Below are positions 1 to 8,228 of a stretch of DNA of 52,219 bases, one piece after another. The notes under the pieces were generated by a model. That model did not search any database. It was not told where the DNA came from and saw only the letters and a list, made by a program, of their open reading frames with translations. The DNA is from Streptomyces sp. DI166 (lineage in GTDB: Bacteria > Actinomycetota > Actinomycetes > Streptomycetales > Streptomycetaceae). The stretch lies in the NCBI RefSeq assembly GCF_900091315.1, contig NZ_FLSP01000062.1, positions 1-52,219 on the forward strand. Reading direction: 5' to 3'. The position numbers and the translations under genes are program-made. The stretch's first letter is position 1. The number at the start of each line of letters is the position of its first letter.

Positions 1-478
1 GTAAGGCTTGGCTTAAATCGCTGTGACCAGCCGGTTCAACAGAGGGTGGTCGCGTGAGACACGAGGGGGCACCGTGAAGATCATCTCCGATTTCGTCGGT
101 GCGATTAGGGTGCTGTCCGCGTCCCGGCCCGCCGCCTCCACGCGCAGGTGCAGCTGCCAACGCCCTCCCCAACGACTTGTAGAGAGTCCTTTAGCAAGGT
201 CTGGATCTTGCCGCAGGTCCTGCATATGTTCGTCGTCCCCCGCCGGGCACCCCGCTTGGCAGCAGACGGCATAAGGAGGCCAATGCAGAACGCGCGATCC
301 AGTCGGTGGCATAGCCCCCGAAAACAGCGACGGCGCCCTAGGAGCCACTAACTCCCGGACGCCGAACGCCAGATGGCACTCCGGGCCCCGGCAAGGGCAC
401 GGAGATTACCCACCTCACCGCACCGGACCTTTCGTACGGGCACCCCGGAGCGGTTTTCACTACGGAGGAGAGTCTTAC
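1..478. other. Left-edge region without a convincing gene
   Basis: Short open frames occur on both strands here, but none has a convincing ribosome binding site together with Streptomyces-like third-position bias over a useful length. The composition is less G/C-biased in the third position than in the genes downstream. The stretch probably holds the promoter and untranslated leader of the replication gene cluster that starts at 479. A promoter could not be identified with confidence. Confidence 0.4.
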
Positions 479-571
479 ATGCCGCCTGCCCTGCGCGAAA
501 GGCCGGTCTCCCCGGCCGGCGCGGCAGCCACCCACCCGACCACCCGCCAGAAGACGGCGGTGTCCCAATGA
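479..571 (+). CDS. Short 30-residue leader ORF coupled to the HTH replication gene
   Basis: ATG at 479 follows a strong GGAGGAGA ribosome binding site (about 461-468) and opens a 30-codon frame whose TGA overlaps the ATG of the next gene as ATGA. This arrangement is typical of translational coupling, so the short peptide may exist mainly to deliver ribosomes to the downstream start. The peptide is rich in Ala, Pro, Thr and Arg and shows no recognisable domain. It is too short to judge from composition; the support is the good ribosome binding site and the exact overlap. Confidence 0.45.
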   Translation: MPPALRERPVSPAGAAATHPTTRQKTAVSQ

Positions 572-1491
572 GTGGGCAGGCGAGGAAGTGGGTGTGGGAG
601 AGCAGCACCAGCCGAGGCACGGCCCGCCTGGTCCTGCTGTCGATCGCCGACCGGATTCCCGACGCCCAGTGCGTTGCCTACGCATCGGTGACCGAGCTGA
701 TGGAGCGGACGAACGCCAGCCGCAACGCTGTGCGCACCTCGCTGGCCCTGCTCGCGGACGCCGGCGAATTGGAGATCCTCAAGGGCTACGAGGGCCCGCA
801 GCACAGCACGGTCTACCGCATGCCGCGCCCCGCTGCCTGGCTCGCGAAGGTCGCGGCGGCGCAGAAGGCTGACCCCGAGCTACGCGTCGAGGACATCGAG
901 CCCCTCACGGACGCCGACCCCGCCCCCGCGCTGAAGGACCTGGACGAGGAGGGGCTGCGAAAACACCGCATCTGGCGCACGGCAGGGTCAGAAATGGGGC
1001 CCCGTCGTCAGATTCTGGCCGGGTCAAAATCTGCGCCCCCTCGTCAGAATCTGACCCCTCCCCGGGTCGGAAACCGACCCCCCTCCGGGTCCGAATCTGA
1101 CCCCCAGAACTGTAGTGAACCGAAGGTGAACCGTAGGTACAGCAGCAGTAGGGCTGCCGAGGTCACCTCCGCCACCGACTGGCAGGTCGACGACGCCAGC
1201 CTGTCCTGGGCTCAGCAGCAGGGACACCTCGATCGCCTCGGCGAGCAGGGCCTGCAGGCTGCAGACGCGAAGTGGCGCCACTACCGCTCTACCGGCACCC
1301 CTCGTCCCGCCGCCGCCTGGGCTGCCGACTGGAAGTCCTGGATCGCCCGCGAGCACACCCCCGCATCTCAGCGCCCGAACCTTTACGCGCTGCCCGGCGG
1401 CAGCCCCGCCCCGCAGGCCAGCATGACCAAGGCCGACCGGCACATGGCCGCCCTGCTGGCCGCCGTCGACGAACCGACTGGAACGGAGTAA
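568..1491 (+). CDS. Helix-turn-helix replication-initiator-like protein
   Basis: A 307-residue protein. The first 100 residues look like a winged-helix domain of the type found in plasmid and phage replication organisers (an SVTELMERTNASRNAVRTSL recognition helix region followed by LLADAGELEIL). A central linker (roughly residues 140-180) is low-complexity and rich in Pro, Ser and Asn, and its codons coincide with iteron-like DNA repeats at 985-1104. The C-terminal part is helical with several Trp residues. I chose ATG 568 over the longer open frame because it overlaps the stop of the coupled leader ORF. Position at the head of the rep/mob block and the internal repeats suggest a replication initiator that carries its own origin, as in lambda O-type genes. 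The function is inferred; a transcriptional regulator is the alternative. Confidence 0.6.
   Translation: MSGQARKWVWESSTSRGTARLVLLSIADRIPDAQCVAYASVTELMERTNASRNAVRTSLALLADAGELEILKGYEGPQHSTVYRMPRPAAWLAKVAAAQKADPELRVEDIEPLTDADPAPALKDLDEEGLRKHRIWRTAGSEMGPRRQILAGSKSAPPRQNLTPPRVGNRPPSGSESDPQNCSEPKVNRRYSSSRAAEVTSATDWQVDDASLSWAQQQGHLDRLGEQGLQAADAKWRHYRSTGTPRPAAAWAADWKSWIAREHTPASQRPNLYALPGGSPAPQASMTKADRHMAALLAAVDEPTGTE
985..1104. repeat. Iteron-like imperfect palindromes inside the replication-type gene
   Basis: Five to six related units share the form GGGTCnGAAnCnGACCCC. The best two are at 1064-1081 (arms GGGTCGG/CCGACCC around AAA) and 1087-1104; degenerate copies lie at 985-1003, about 1003-1020, 1021-1039 and 1042-1058. 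They are closely spaced and sit in the part of the gene that encodes a low-complexity linker. That placement is what would be expected of an origin embedded in an initiator gene. Confidence 0.6.
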
Positions 1492-1496
1492 CTATC

Positions 1497-2186
1497 ATGA
1501 ACCGACGCGAAGTTGCTGCCGTGCTCACCTACGTCGGCCGCCTGGACCCGCGCACCATCCGCACCGACGCGGGCGAGGCCCGCGACCAGCTCGCCATGTG
1601 GCACGAGCTGCTCGGCGATGTGCCCATGACCACCGGGCAGGGCTGGGATGTGCGCGAGACCGTCCGCAAGCGCATCATCGCCTCGCCGTACCCGATCCTG
1701 CCCGCCGACGTGGCTCGTGAGTGGCATGCGCACCGCCGCGAGCGTCTGGCCCGGCACACCGACCCGACCCCGAGCGCCGACCCGGACAACCCGGAAGCCT
1801 GGCGGGCGGAACTGCTGGCGGCGCGCGACGCCGTGGCTGCCGGACATGCCGCGCCCTCGGCGCTCCGCGAGCTCACCGCGGGGCGTCACCGGCCGGGGCT
1901 GAAGGACCAGCTGGCCGCCGTCGGCTCGTACATCCCGGCGACCGTCCGCGCCGAGCTGGCCCCCTACCGCCCGGCCCGCGCCGCCCGCGAGGCTGCCATC
2001 GCCGCTGGTGGCCCCGACGTCCTCGCCGTGCCGTGCGAGTGGTGTCACGCCGACAAGGGCGAGCCCTGCCGCCGCCGGCGCATCAGCCTCGAGGGCGCCG
2101 CCAGGGGCAACGCACCGCGCGCCACCGCCCACCCCTGCCGCATCGACCGCGCCCAAGCGGCACAGGCCCAGGCGCCCGCCGCCTGA
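1497..2186 (+). CDS. Hypothetical protein with C-terminal zinc-finger-like cysteines
   Basis: A 229-residue protein starting at ATG 1497, six bases after the stop of the upstream gene with GGAG just before it, so it is probably co-transcribed. The N-terminal half resembles small helical proteins often encoded after replication genes in Streptomyces plasmids and phages. Near residues 180-220 there is a C-x2-C (CEWCHADKGEPCR) followed by a His/Cys pair (HPCRID), a pattern like the short phage-type zinc-binding DNA-binding domain. No catalytic motif is visible. A DNA-binding accessory role in replication or regulation is plausible but not shown. Confidence 0.7.
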   Translation: MNRREVAAVLTYVGRLDPRTIRTDAGEARDQLAMWHELLGDVPMTTGQGWDVRETVRKRIIASPYPILPADVAREWHAHRRERLARHTDPTPSADPDNPEAWRAELLAARDAVAAGHAAPSALRELTAGRHRPGLKDQLAAVGSYIPATVRAELAPYRPARAAREAAIAAGGPDVLAVPCEWCHADKGEPCRRRRISLEGAARGNAPRATAHPCRIDRAQAAQAQAPAA

Positions 2187-2333
2187 CGGCAGCCCGCTTC
2201 TCCAGAGAAACGATCCGCCTTGCGTACGGCCCGCCGCCGTACCCCGAGCCCGCCTCGCAACGCCCCCGCCGCACCCCAGCCACCACAGGTGCCGAGCGAC
2301 CCGTGCCGACCGAGGCGACTTCCGGAGACTGTC

Positions 2334-2960
2334 TTGCGCCACATCACCACCAACGACACCCCGACACCGACCCTCCGGGGCATCGCCGACCACAGCTGGC
2401 AGGCCCGCGGCCTGTGCCACAACATGCCGCCCGAGGACATCGACGAGCTGTTCTTCCACGCCGCTCGCGACCGCGCGGCCATCGACGAGGCCAAGTCGAT
2501 CTGCGGCCGGTGCCCGGTGAAGAAGGCGTGCTTCGACTACGCCCTCGACAACGAGATCCGCCACGGCATGTGGGGCGGGCTCACCGAGGACGAGCGCCGC
2601 CCCTGGCACGCCAAGGTCAACAAGCGCCTGGACTACGCCCGGGTGAAGGCCGCCTTCGAAGGACGCGACGTCCACCTCAGCGACGCCGAACGCGAGGCCG
2701 TCACCCGCCACGCCTACGTCCGCGGCTGGAGCCCCGAGCGCCTCGCGCACACGCTGCGCCTCAACCTCGACTGGGCGCGCGACCTGATGCGTAACGCCGC
2801 CCACGCCGTCGCCGACCGCGACCGCTACTGGGACCAGACCGATGAGACCGACCCGACCGACGACGACACCACCACCGAGGACGACGGCTCCTCGCCGGTG
2901 CAGGTGCCCCGCCAGGTGCAGACCGACTCCCTGATCGCCGCCCTCCGAAAGGCAGCATGA
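2334..2960 (+). CDS. WhiB-family iron-sulfur transcriptional regulator
   Basis: About 208 residues. Four cysteines at about positions 28, 57, 60 and 66 form the WhiB pattern C...CxxCxxxxxC, followed by the family turn GMWGG. WhiB proteins bind a 4Fe-4S cluster and act with sigma factors in actinobacteria. The C-terminal half is unusually long for WhiB and ends in an acidic Asp/Thr-rich tail. A TTG start at 2334 is chosen because GGAG lies about seven bases upstream; a GTG near 2289 would lengthen it. The stop overlaps the next start (ATGA at 2957), which indicates translational coupling to the membrane protein. Element-borne WhiB proteins commonly control transfer or morphological genes. Confidence 0.85.
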   Translation: MRHITTNDTPTPTLRGIADHSWQARGLCHNMPPEDIDELFFHAARDRAAIDEAKSICGRCPVKKACFDYALDNEIRHGMWGGLTEDERRPWHAKVNKRLDYARVKAAFEGRDVHLSDAEREAVTRHAYVRGWSPERLAHTLRLNLDWARDLMRNAAHAVADRDRYWDQTDETDPTDDDTTTEDDGSSPVQVPRQVQTDSLIAALRKAA

Positions 2961-4705
2961 CCAACCCCATCGCCATGTCCCTGCCGTCCGGCATCGAGCC
3001 CGTCTACATGGTCGCGGTCGGCGGACTGCTCGCCCTCGCGCTGGCTGGCTGGTCGATCCGGCGCAACCGGAACCGGGCGGACGGCAAGCGGGTCGGCACC
3101 CCCGCAGTCTGGGTCTCGGCCCTCGCCGCCCTCAACTGCACCATCTACTCCGGCGACACCAGCTGGCGGTTCGCCGCCGACTACCTCGACATGGCCGGCA
3201 CCGTCGAGCGGGCCATGATGTTCAGCGCGGGTGAGGCAGCGCTGTTCGCGACCGCGCTGATGGCCCGGCAGAACCTGAAGACAACTGGAGCGCCCGGTCT
3301 GCCCGGCGCCCTGGTGTGGGTGATCACCGGGGTGCAGGTCATCCCGGCGTACGCCGAGTCCGGCTCGATAGGCGGCACCGTGCGGGCCTTCGTCGGCCCG
3401 GTCATGGCGGCCGTGCTCTGGCACCTGGCCATGGGCATCGAGCTGCGGCTGCACAAGCCAGACGCTACCTCGCACGGGCTCCTGGCCACGCTCGGACGCG
3501 AAGCACGAGAGCGCCTCCTCTCCCGCCTGGGCATCGCCACCCGCAACCGCGATGCCGCGCAGATCACCAAGGACCGCGCGACGCGACGGGCCGTGGCTCT
3601 GGCCGCCCGGCTATCCGCGATGTCGCCGTCAGATCGTGAGAAGGACACCAGAATCACACGTCGGCTCCAGTCGGCGCTTACCCGAGCCGGGGTCGGCACC
3701 GATCCTCAGCAGCGTCAGGCTCTCCTTGAGCAGCTGGCGGCCCGCAGGTACGCGGTAGCCCTGGCCACCGTCGATCTGCCTTCGCCATGGGTGCAGGACG
3801 CCGATCGCGAGGAGCGGTCCCCTCTCGTCCCGTCCCCAGTACCCCCGCCTGTGGGAGAAGAGCAGGCCGGTCGGCGGCGGAGCACGGTCCCCAACGATGG
3901 TGCCCAAGTCCACAGGGACGGGGACCGTACGGAAGCGGGGACGGGGACGGAGACCGAGGGGGACCGTCCCCACACCGTCCCCGATCCCGACGGGGACGGT
4001 GAACACCCCGAAACCGAAACCGAGACGGGGACGGGGACGGGGACGGGGACGGGAGGGTACCGCCCCCACGCCGTCCCCAACACCGACGCGGACCGTGTCC
4101 ATGAGCGCGGCTCGAGCTTGCTGAGCGAGGGCACGGCGGCGACGATCGGGGACCGTGACGCCGTGCTCGCCAGGGGCGAAGAGGCTGACGCCGACGGGGA
4201 CGGTAGCGCCGTGGAGGCCCACGAGAGTGGCGCTCAGGGCGGTACGGGACCGTTCCCAGCAGCCGTCCCCAGCGGCGACGAGGGCCGGGGGCACCCGGAT
4301 ACAGAAGCGGGGACGGAAGGCGAAGGGGACCGTCCCCACACCGTCCCCGAAGCGGGGACCGAAACCGACGAGGACCGTCCCCACACCGTCCCCAAAACGG
4401 GGACCGAAACCCAGGAGAGCCGTCCCCACACCGTCCCCGGGCGTCGGACGACAAAGGCGCAGCGGAATCGGCCAGGTAGTGGGAAGCCAAAGCGCCCTCA
4501 GCAGAAGAAGCTGAGCACCGCGCAGCTAGTCAAGATCGTGCGTCCGCACGTCGCCGCCAAGTTGGAACGGGACGGAAACGCCTCCATTAATCGGCCTCAG
4601 CTGCGCGAGATCTATCGCGACCTGGGACTTCCGGGCGGCCGGAACGAGAGCCTGACACCCGTTCTGGAACGGCTGCGCGCCCACGAAAAGAGAACGACCC
4701 GATGA
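2957..4705 (+). CDS. Polytopic membrane protein, Spd/DUF2637-like, with repetitive acidic linker
   Basis: A 582-residue protein. Residues 1-165 contain about four hydrophobic segments (around 15-32, 55-70, 85-100 and 115-160). A charged helical region follows, then a low-complexity linker (about 290-500) rich in Glu, Thr, Gly and Asp with repeated RPHTVP units. The C-terminal 60 residues (TAQLVKIVRPHVAAKLERDG onward) look like a small winged-helix domain. Membrane proteins of this architecture occur next to transfer genes on Streptomyces plasmids (Spd, plasmid spreading), but exact family membership is uncertain. The linker codons coincide with a GGGGAC/GTCCCC repeat array, so the gene may carry a cis-acting DNA site. 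It overlaps both the WhiB gene and the next small gene by four bases. Confidence 0.6.
   Translation: MTNPIAMSLPSGIEPVYMVAVGGLLALALAGWSIRRNRNRADGKRVGTPAVWVSALAALNCTIYSGDTSWRFAADYLDMAGTVERAMMFSAGEAALFATALMARQNLKTTGAPGLPGALVWVITGVQVIPAYAESGSIGGTVRAFVGPVMAAVLWHLAMGIELRLHKPDATSHGLLATLGREARERLLSRLGIATRNRDAAQITKDRATRRAVALAARLSAMSPSDREKDTRITRRLQSALTRAGVGTDPQQRQALLEQLAARRYAVALATVDLPSPWVQDADREERSPLVPSPVPPPVGEEQAGRRRSTVPNDGAQVHRDGDRTEAGTGTETEGDRPHTVPDPDGDGEHPETETETGTGTGTGTGGYRPHAVPNTDADRVHERGSSLLSEGTAATIGDRDAVLARGEEADADGDGSAVEAHESGAQGGTGPFPAAVPSGDEGRGHPDTEAGTEGEGDRPHTVPEAGTETDEDRPHTVPKTGTETQESRPHTVPGRRTTKAQRNRPGSGKPKRPQQKKLSTAQLVKIVRPHVAAKLERDGNASINRPQLREIYRDLGLPGGRNESLTPVLERLRAHEKRTTR
3915..4440. repeat. 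GGGGAC/GTCCCC repeat array inside the membrane protein gene
   Basis: Many copies of GGGGACnG and its complement CnGTCCCC occur in both orientations. An 18-bp unit (CGTCCCCACACCGTCCCC) is exact at 3965-3982, 4331-4348, 4376-4393 and 4421-4438; the last three are spaced by exactly 45 bp. Two of the copies extend to the near-palindrome GGGGACCGTCCCC. A tandem GGGGAC run lies at about 4025-4050. The repeats keep the reading frame, giving repeated RPHTVP peptides. Confidence 0.85.
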
Positions 4706-4893
4706 AGACCTGCCACAGGTTCGCCAGCATCAAGGCTGAGTTCGAACGGGACGTCAGCTTCCTGCACGGCCACGCCGAGCGCCACCGAGGATCCGCGTCG
4801 GCGAAGACCAGCGCAAAGAACGCCGTCTCGGTTAAGCGGAACATGGCGCGGGCCCTCAGCACGCACCTCGACCGCTGCCGCGAGTGCGGCTGA
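4702..4893 (+). CDS. Small basic hypothetical protein
   Basis: A 63-residue protein whose ATG overlaps the stop of the membrane protein gene (ATGA), so it is translationally coupled. It is basic, with several Lys, Arg and His residues and a CRECG-type C-terminus that resembles half a zinc knuckle. No family recognised. Small proteins in this position of actinobacterial plasmids often accompany mobilisation genes. Confidence 0.65.
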   Translation: MKTCHRFASIKAEFERDVSFLHGHAERHRGSASAKTSAKNAVSVKRNMARALSTHLDRCRECG

Positions 4894-4937
4894 CACCTGC
4901 AAACCAGCAGGTCACGCGCCTGACTCCGCATTCCGCA

Positions 4938-4965
4938 CGGTGGCCCGGCCTCGGTCGGGCCACCG
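4938..4965. terminator. Hairpin after the replication block
   Basis: A perfect inverted repeat, CGGTGGCCCG (4938-4947) and CGGGCCACCG (4956-4965), with an eight-base loop. It lies 45 bases after the stop of the preceding gene and before the mobilisation genes. It could attenuate or terminate the upstream transcript; no T-tract follows, as is common in Streptomyces. Confidence 0.5.
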
Positions 4966-4985
4966 CTCCTGCCAGAGGGATCGCT

Positions 4986-5221
4986 ATTTCCGCCTACCAC
5001 CCGCCTACGCACGTCCCGTCGATCGCCGAGGCCGGCGCCTGGGCGGACGTGCTCGTCCGCCACCAGTTGCTGCATGCCGCCGTACCGGCCCCTACCGGCC
5101 AGTGGCTCGTCCAGCGCCACCCCGACACCCTGTCCAGGTCCTCGCAGACGCGACCGCCATGGTCGACCTGACCGCCGAGATCCAGCACCACATCCGCATG
5201 ACGAGGAACGACGCCCGATGA
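4986..5221 (+). pseudogene. Possible small frameshifted gene upstream of mobC
   Basis: Coding-like sequence runs in one frame from about 4986 (SAYHPPTHVPSIAEAGAW) to about 5130. It then appears to continue in another frame (VQVLADATAMVDLTAEIQ) to a TGA at 5219-5221 that overlaps the mobC ATG. Together the two pieces give a coherent helical protein of about 80 residues. No ATG, GTG or TTG stands at the front; an ATT after AGAGGGA is the only candidate. Either a one-base indel has broken the gene, or two shorter unrelated frames are involved. The overlap with mobC favours a real former gene. Confidence 0.4.
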
Positions 5222-5889
5222 CGAACCCGATAGCAAACCTCGCCCCCGAGCCCGGTGAGCCGGAGGCCAACTCGACCTCAGCGGGAGCAAGTTGGTGCGA
5301 GAGTCAGACTCCCGTTGGGAGTCTGACTCTCGCGTCCTCCGCCCCGGGGGTGGCGGAGGCGGCCCAGCGCCAGGGGGCACTGGACCGTGGGGATGCGACC
5401 GAGGGCGGCTCGCATCCCAACGAGGAGACGACTCACCCGTGTCACAACCCGCACTGCGCCCAGCACGCGAGTTTGCCGCCGAGCCAGCCGCCCGCACGCA
5501 ATCGCAAACCGAAGACCAAATCCAGCAAGCGCAAGCATCGGATCACCAGCCGCTTCAACGACATTGAGAAGCAGTCCGTGCTCGACGCAGCGGCGGCGTG
5601 TGCCATGACGCCGTCCGGCTTTCTCGCCCATGCCGCGCTGAGCGCCGCCCGTGATCTCACCCGTACGGAAGCCGAGGTCGCCGGCGAGCGCGAAATGAAG
5701 CGCCAGCTGTTCGCCCTGGGCCCCGCGCTGAGCCGGATCGGCAACAACCTCAACCAGGTTGCGGCTGCCCTGAACAGAGACGAGCTGGCGCCGCAGGCCC
5801 GATCAGTCCTCGACGGCGTCGACCAGGTTCGCCTGGAGGTGCACGCGTTCATCCAGCACTACCTGGACAGCGAGCATCCAGCGGCATGA
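5218..5889 (+). CDS. MobC-like relaxosome accessory protein
   Basis: A 223-residue protein. The C-terminal 120 residues carry a ribbon-helix-helix-like start (KHRITSRFNDIEKQSVLDAA) and the MobC-type segment LGPALSRIGNNLNQVAAALN typical of plasmid mobilisation accessory proteins. The N-terminal 100 residues are low-complexity and unrelated to the family, and their codons contain a long perfect palindrome. MobC proteins bind near oriT and help the relaxase melt and nick it. ATG 5218 overlaps the stop of the upstream open frame, and the stop overlaps the relaxase ATG at 5886, so the two proteins are coupled. Confidence 0.8.
   Translation: MTNPIANLAPEPGEPEANSTSAGASWCESQTPVGSLTLASSAPGVAEAAQRQGALDRGDATEGGSHPNEETTHPCHNPHCAQHASLPPSQPPARNRKPKTKSSKRKHRITSRFNDIEKQSVLDAAAACAMTPSGFLAHAALSAARDLTRTEAEVAGEREMKRQLFALGPALSRIGNNLNQVAAALNRDELAPQARSVLDGVDQVRLEVHAFIQHYLDSEHPAA
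5297..5333. other. Perfect 17-bp-arm palindrome, oriT candidate
   Basis: GCGAGAGTCAGACTCCC at 5297-5313 is followed by the loop GTT and its exact reverse complement at 5317-5333. A perfect 17-bp stem is far beyond chance and lies inside the 5' part of mobC, directly upstream of the relaxase gene. Relaxase origins usually carry such an inverted repeat beside the nick site. It encodes an otherwise unremarkable stretch of MobC, so selection appears to act on the DNA. Confidence 0.6.
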
Positions 5890-7610
5890 TTCCCTCGGTC
5901 AACGACATGGGCGACAAGACCCTCGGCCTACTCATGTACCTGTACGGCCCCGGCGACGCCGAGGAGCACATCGATCCCCACCTCGTCGCCGCATGGGACA
6001 GCCTCGCCCCCGACCCCGGCCGCGACCCCGACGCAACAGAAGCCGACCTGCAATTCCTGCTCGACCAGCCCGTCACGGCCCTACCCGAAGACGAAAGGCC
6101 AGCCTTGCACGTATGGCACCTGTCCGTACGGGCCGCCCCCGAAGACCCTATCCTCACCGACGAGCAATGGGGGGACATCGCCCGCCGCATGGTCTCCGCC
6201 ACCGGCATCGCCCCCGATGGCGACGACGCCGCCTGCCGCTGGGCGGCCGTCCGCCATGCCGATGACCACATCCACATCATCGCAACCGTCGTCCGCCACG
6301 ACGGCCGCCAAGCCCGCATCCACCGCGATGGCGCCCGCGCCCAGGCGGAAGCCAGGCAGATCGAAATCGACTACGGCCTACGGAGGGTGAATGTCGGCGA
6401 CGGTACCGCGGCCAAGCGCCCAAGCAGCGCCGAACGTCATAAGGCGAACCGCCAGGGCAAGGAGCGCACGCCGCGCGAAGAGCTGCGCGAGACGGTGCGC
6501 CGCGCCGCCGCTGGCGTCGCCAATGAGAAGGAGTTCTTCGACCGTCTGACCGCTGCCGGCCTTCTGGTCCATCAGCGCGTCGCGCCCTCCGGTGACCTGC
6601 TCGGCTACAAGGTTGCCCTGTCCGACGACCGCAACGAGGACCAGGAGCCGATCTACTATTCGGGCTCCACCCTCGCGCCCGACCTCTCCCTGCCACGCAT
6701 CCGCGAACGATGGGCGGGCAACGCTGCTGAACCCGACCAGGACACCACCACGGACCGCTCCTCCGGGTCGGATCGCGTCAGGCCCTCGGACGCGCGCCGC
6801 CAAGCGACGGCGGCGTCTTGGCAGGCCGTACTCATCATCGACCAGGGTGAGGACGGGCAGGTTTCTGCCCTGATCGCCGCAGGCGGCGAGGTCCTCGACG
6901 CGCTCGCCAAGACCTCGGCCGCGCACACCCGGCGTGAATTGCGAGACGCGGCCTTCGTGTTCGAGCGGGCCACCCGCTCCCACGTCCGGGCCGAGCGCGA
7001 GCACGCCCGCGGTCTGCGGAACGCTGCCCGCAAGCTCGTCCAGGGCGGGCCGGCACTCGGGCGCGTGGAGGACGGTGCCACCACCGCCATGCTGATCGAC
7101 ATGGTGTTCTTCCTGGTCACTGCCGCCGCCCACTGGCACGCGATGAAGGGGCACGCCCAGCAGGCCGCTGCCGCCCGCCAGGCCGCCGAACACCTGCGCG
7201 ACGCATACCAGGCAGCGGCGCCCATGTACCTGGGCGTCATGCGCGACCGTGGCCGGCGCATGTCCCTGCCCCTGCGGCGCAAGCAGACGGGCTACTTGCG
7301 CCAAGCAGTGCCGGAATTGGCCGAGCAGGTCCTCGCCGAGCCGGGCTGGTACGCGCTGGCCTCCACCCTCGCCGACGTCGAGCGTGCCGGGCACGACCCG
7401 GCCGCGCTCCTGGCCGAGGCCGCCGCGCGACGGGAGCTGGGGACCGCCGAGTCGATCAGCGACGTCCTCGTGTGGAGGCTGCGACGCATGGCCGACCTGC
7501 CTGCCGACGCGTCCACCCTGCCCGAGCACAACACCACCGCGCCCACCACAACCCGCCCTGCCGCGAAGCGTCCGGCGAGGCGCAAAGAGCGCCCCACCAA
7601 CTACCGCTGA
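5886..7610 (+). CDS. Relaxase / mobilisation nuclease
   Basis: A 574-residue protein. The N-terminus (GLLMYLYGPG, residues 14-23) holds candidate catalytic tyrosines Y18 and Y20. The metal-binding histidine triad HxxxHxH is at about H124, H128 and H130 (HADDHIHI). This is the layout of the MobA/VirD2-type relaxase domain of actinobacterial elements. The enzyme would nick one strand at oriT, stay covalently bound and be delivered to the recipient. The remaining 400 residues are helical and rich in Ala and Arg, with a basic C-terminus. It is coupled to mobC by an ATGA overlap. Confidence 0.85.
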   Translation: MIPSVNDMGDKTLGLLMYLYGPGDAEEHIDPHLVAAWDSLAPDPGRDPDATEADLQFLLDQPVTALPEDERPALHVWHLSVRAAPEDPILTDEQWGDIARRMVSATGIAPDGDDAACRWAAVRHADDHIHIIATVVRHDGRQARIHRDGARAQAEARQIEIDYGLRRVNVGDGTAAKRPSSAERHKANRQGKERTPREELRETVRRAAAGVANEKEFFDRLTAAGLLVHQRVAPSGDLLGYKVALSDDRNEDQEPIYYSGSTLAPDLSLPRIRERWAGNAAEPDQDTTTDRSSGSDRVRPSDARRQATAASWQAVLIIDQGEDGQVSALIAAGGEVLDALAKTSAAHTRRELRDAAFVFERATRSHVRAEREHARGLRNAARKLVQGGPALGRVEDGATTAMLIDMVFFLVTAAAHWHAMKGHAQQAAAARQAAEHLRDAYQAAAPMYLGVMRDRGRRMSLPLRRKQTGYLRQAVPELAEQVLAEPGWYALASTLADVERAGHDPAALLAEAAARRELGTAESISDVLVWRLRRMADLPADASTLPEHNTTAPTTTRPAAKRPARRKERPTNYR

Positions 7611-7692
7611 ATTCAACATTCTTAGAGTTGCAGCAGGTCAGGGACTTGCGGCACTCTCCTCGGGCAGGCGATACGACAGAGATGGAGACGGC

Positions 7693-8133
7693 ATGTTCCG
7701 ACGCAACCGTGCGGACCGAGAGTTCCGTGAAGCCCAACGTGCCGGCCAGGCGCTGCTGGCCATGCACGCCGAGTGGCCCGAGGCTCCCGCCCCGGTTGCT
7801 GCGCCGACCTCGGCCGCATCGACCAACTCCAGGGTGGTGCCCGACTTCCTGCCTCCGGAGTTCCGGGCACCGTGCCGCCAGGACGTGTCGGGCTTCATGA
7901 TGCGCTGGGACCTGCCGCTCGTCATCGACGGCGAAATCCACGCCTGCCGCTGCGGTGCGTACCGGAACTGGATCGTCTTCAACATGCGCGACGACTCAGT
8001 GTGGCTGCGCTGCGAGGCCGGCCACGAGACGCTGGAGACCCGGCTGGACACCGCCTGGTACAACCGCAACTCCGGTCCGGTCGACCACTTCCACCCCACT
8101 CTCGAAGACGGCCTGCGCCACCTCGGCCACTGA
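7693..8133 (+). CDS. Hypothetical protein with zinc-ribbon-like cysteines
   Basis: A 146-residue protein. The first 55 residues are basic and helical. The C-terminal part has a compact motif with C-x-C (HACRCGAY) and, about 20 residues later, C-x3-H (RCEAGHE) between Trp-rich strands, which resembles a zinc ribbon. No enzyme motif is seen. GGAG lies a few bases before ATG 7693. It follows the relaxase in the same direction and may be co-transcribed. Confidence 0.65.
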   Translation: MFRRNRADREFREAQRAGQALLAMHAEWPEAPAPVAAPTSAASTNSRVVPDFLPPEFRAPCRQDVSGFMMRWDLPLVIDGEIHACRCGAYRNWIVFNMRDDSVWLRCEAGHETLETRLDTAWYNRNSGPVDHFHPTLEDGLRHLGH

Positions 8134-8228
8134 AGTCGCGAGACCCCTTCCCCCACTCCTGCGTTCGTCGGCACCCGGAGGGCCGACCCGGTCAGACCAT
8201 CCGTCTCGCATCACCAAGGGGTTTCCGT

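Noticed and set aside
1383..2804. 473-residue open frame on the minus strand
   Set aside because: It is antisense to two well-supported plus-strand genes (the zinc-finger protein and WhiB protein), has no ribosome binding site and looks like a GC-rich shadow.
3915..4440. CRISPR array
   Set aside because: Repeats are in frame, bidirectional and very short with no spacer variation typical of CRISPR, and no cas genes are present.
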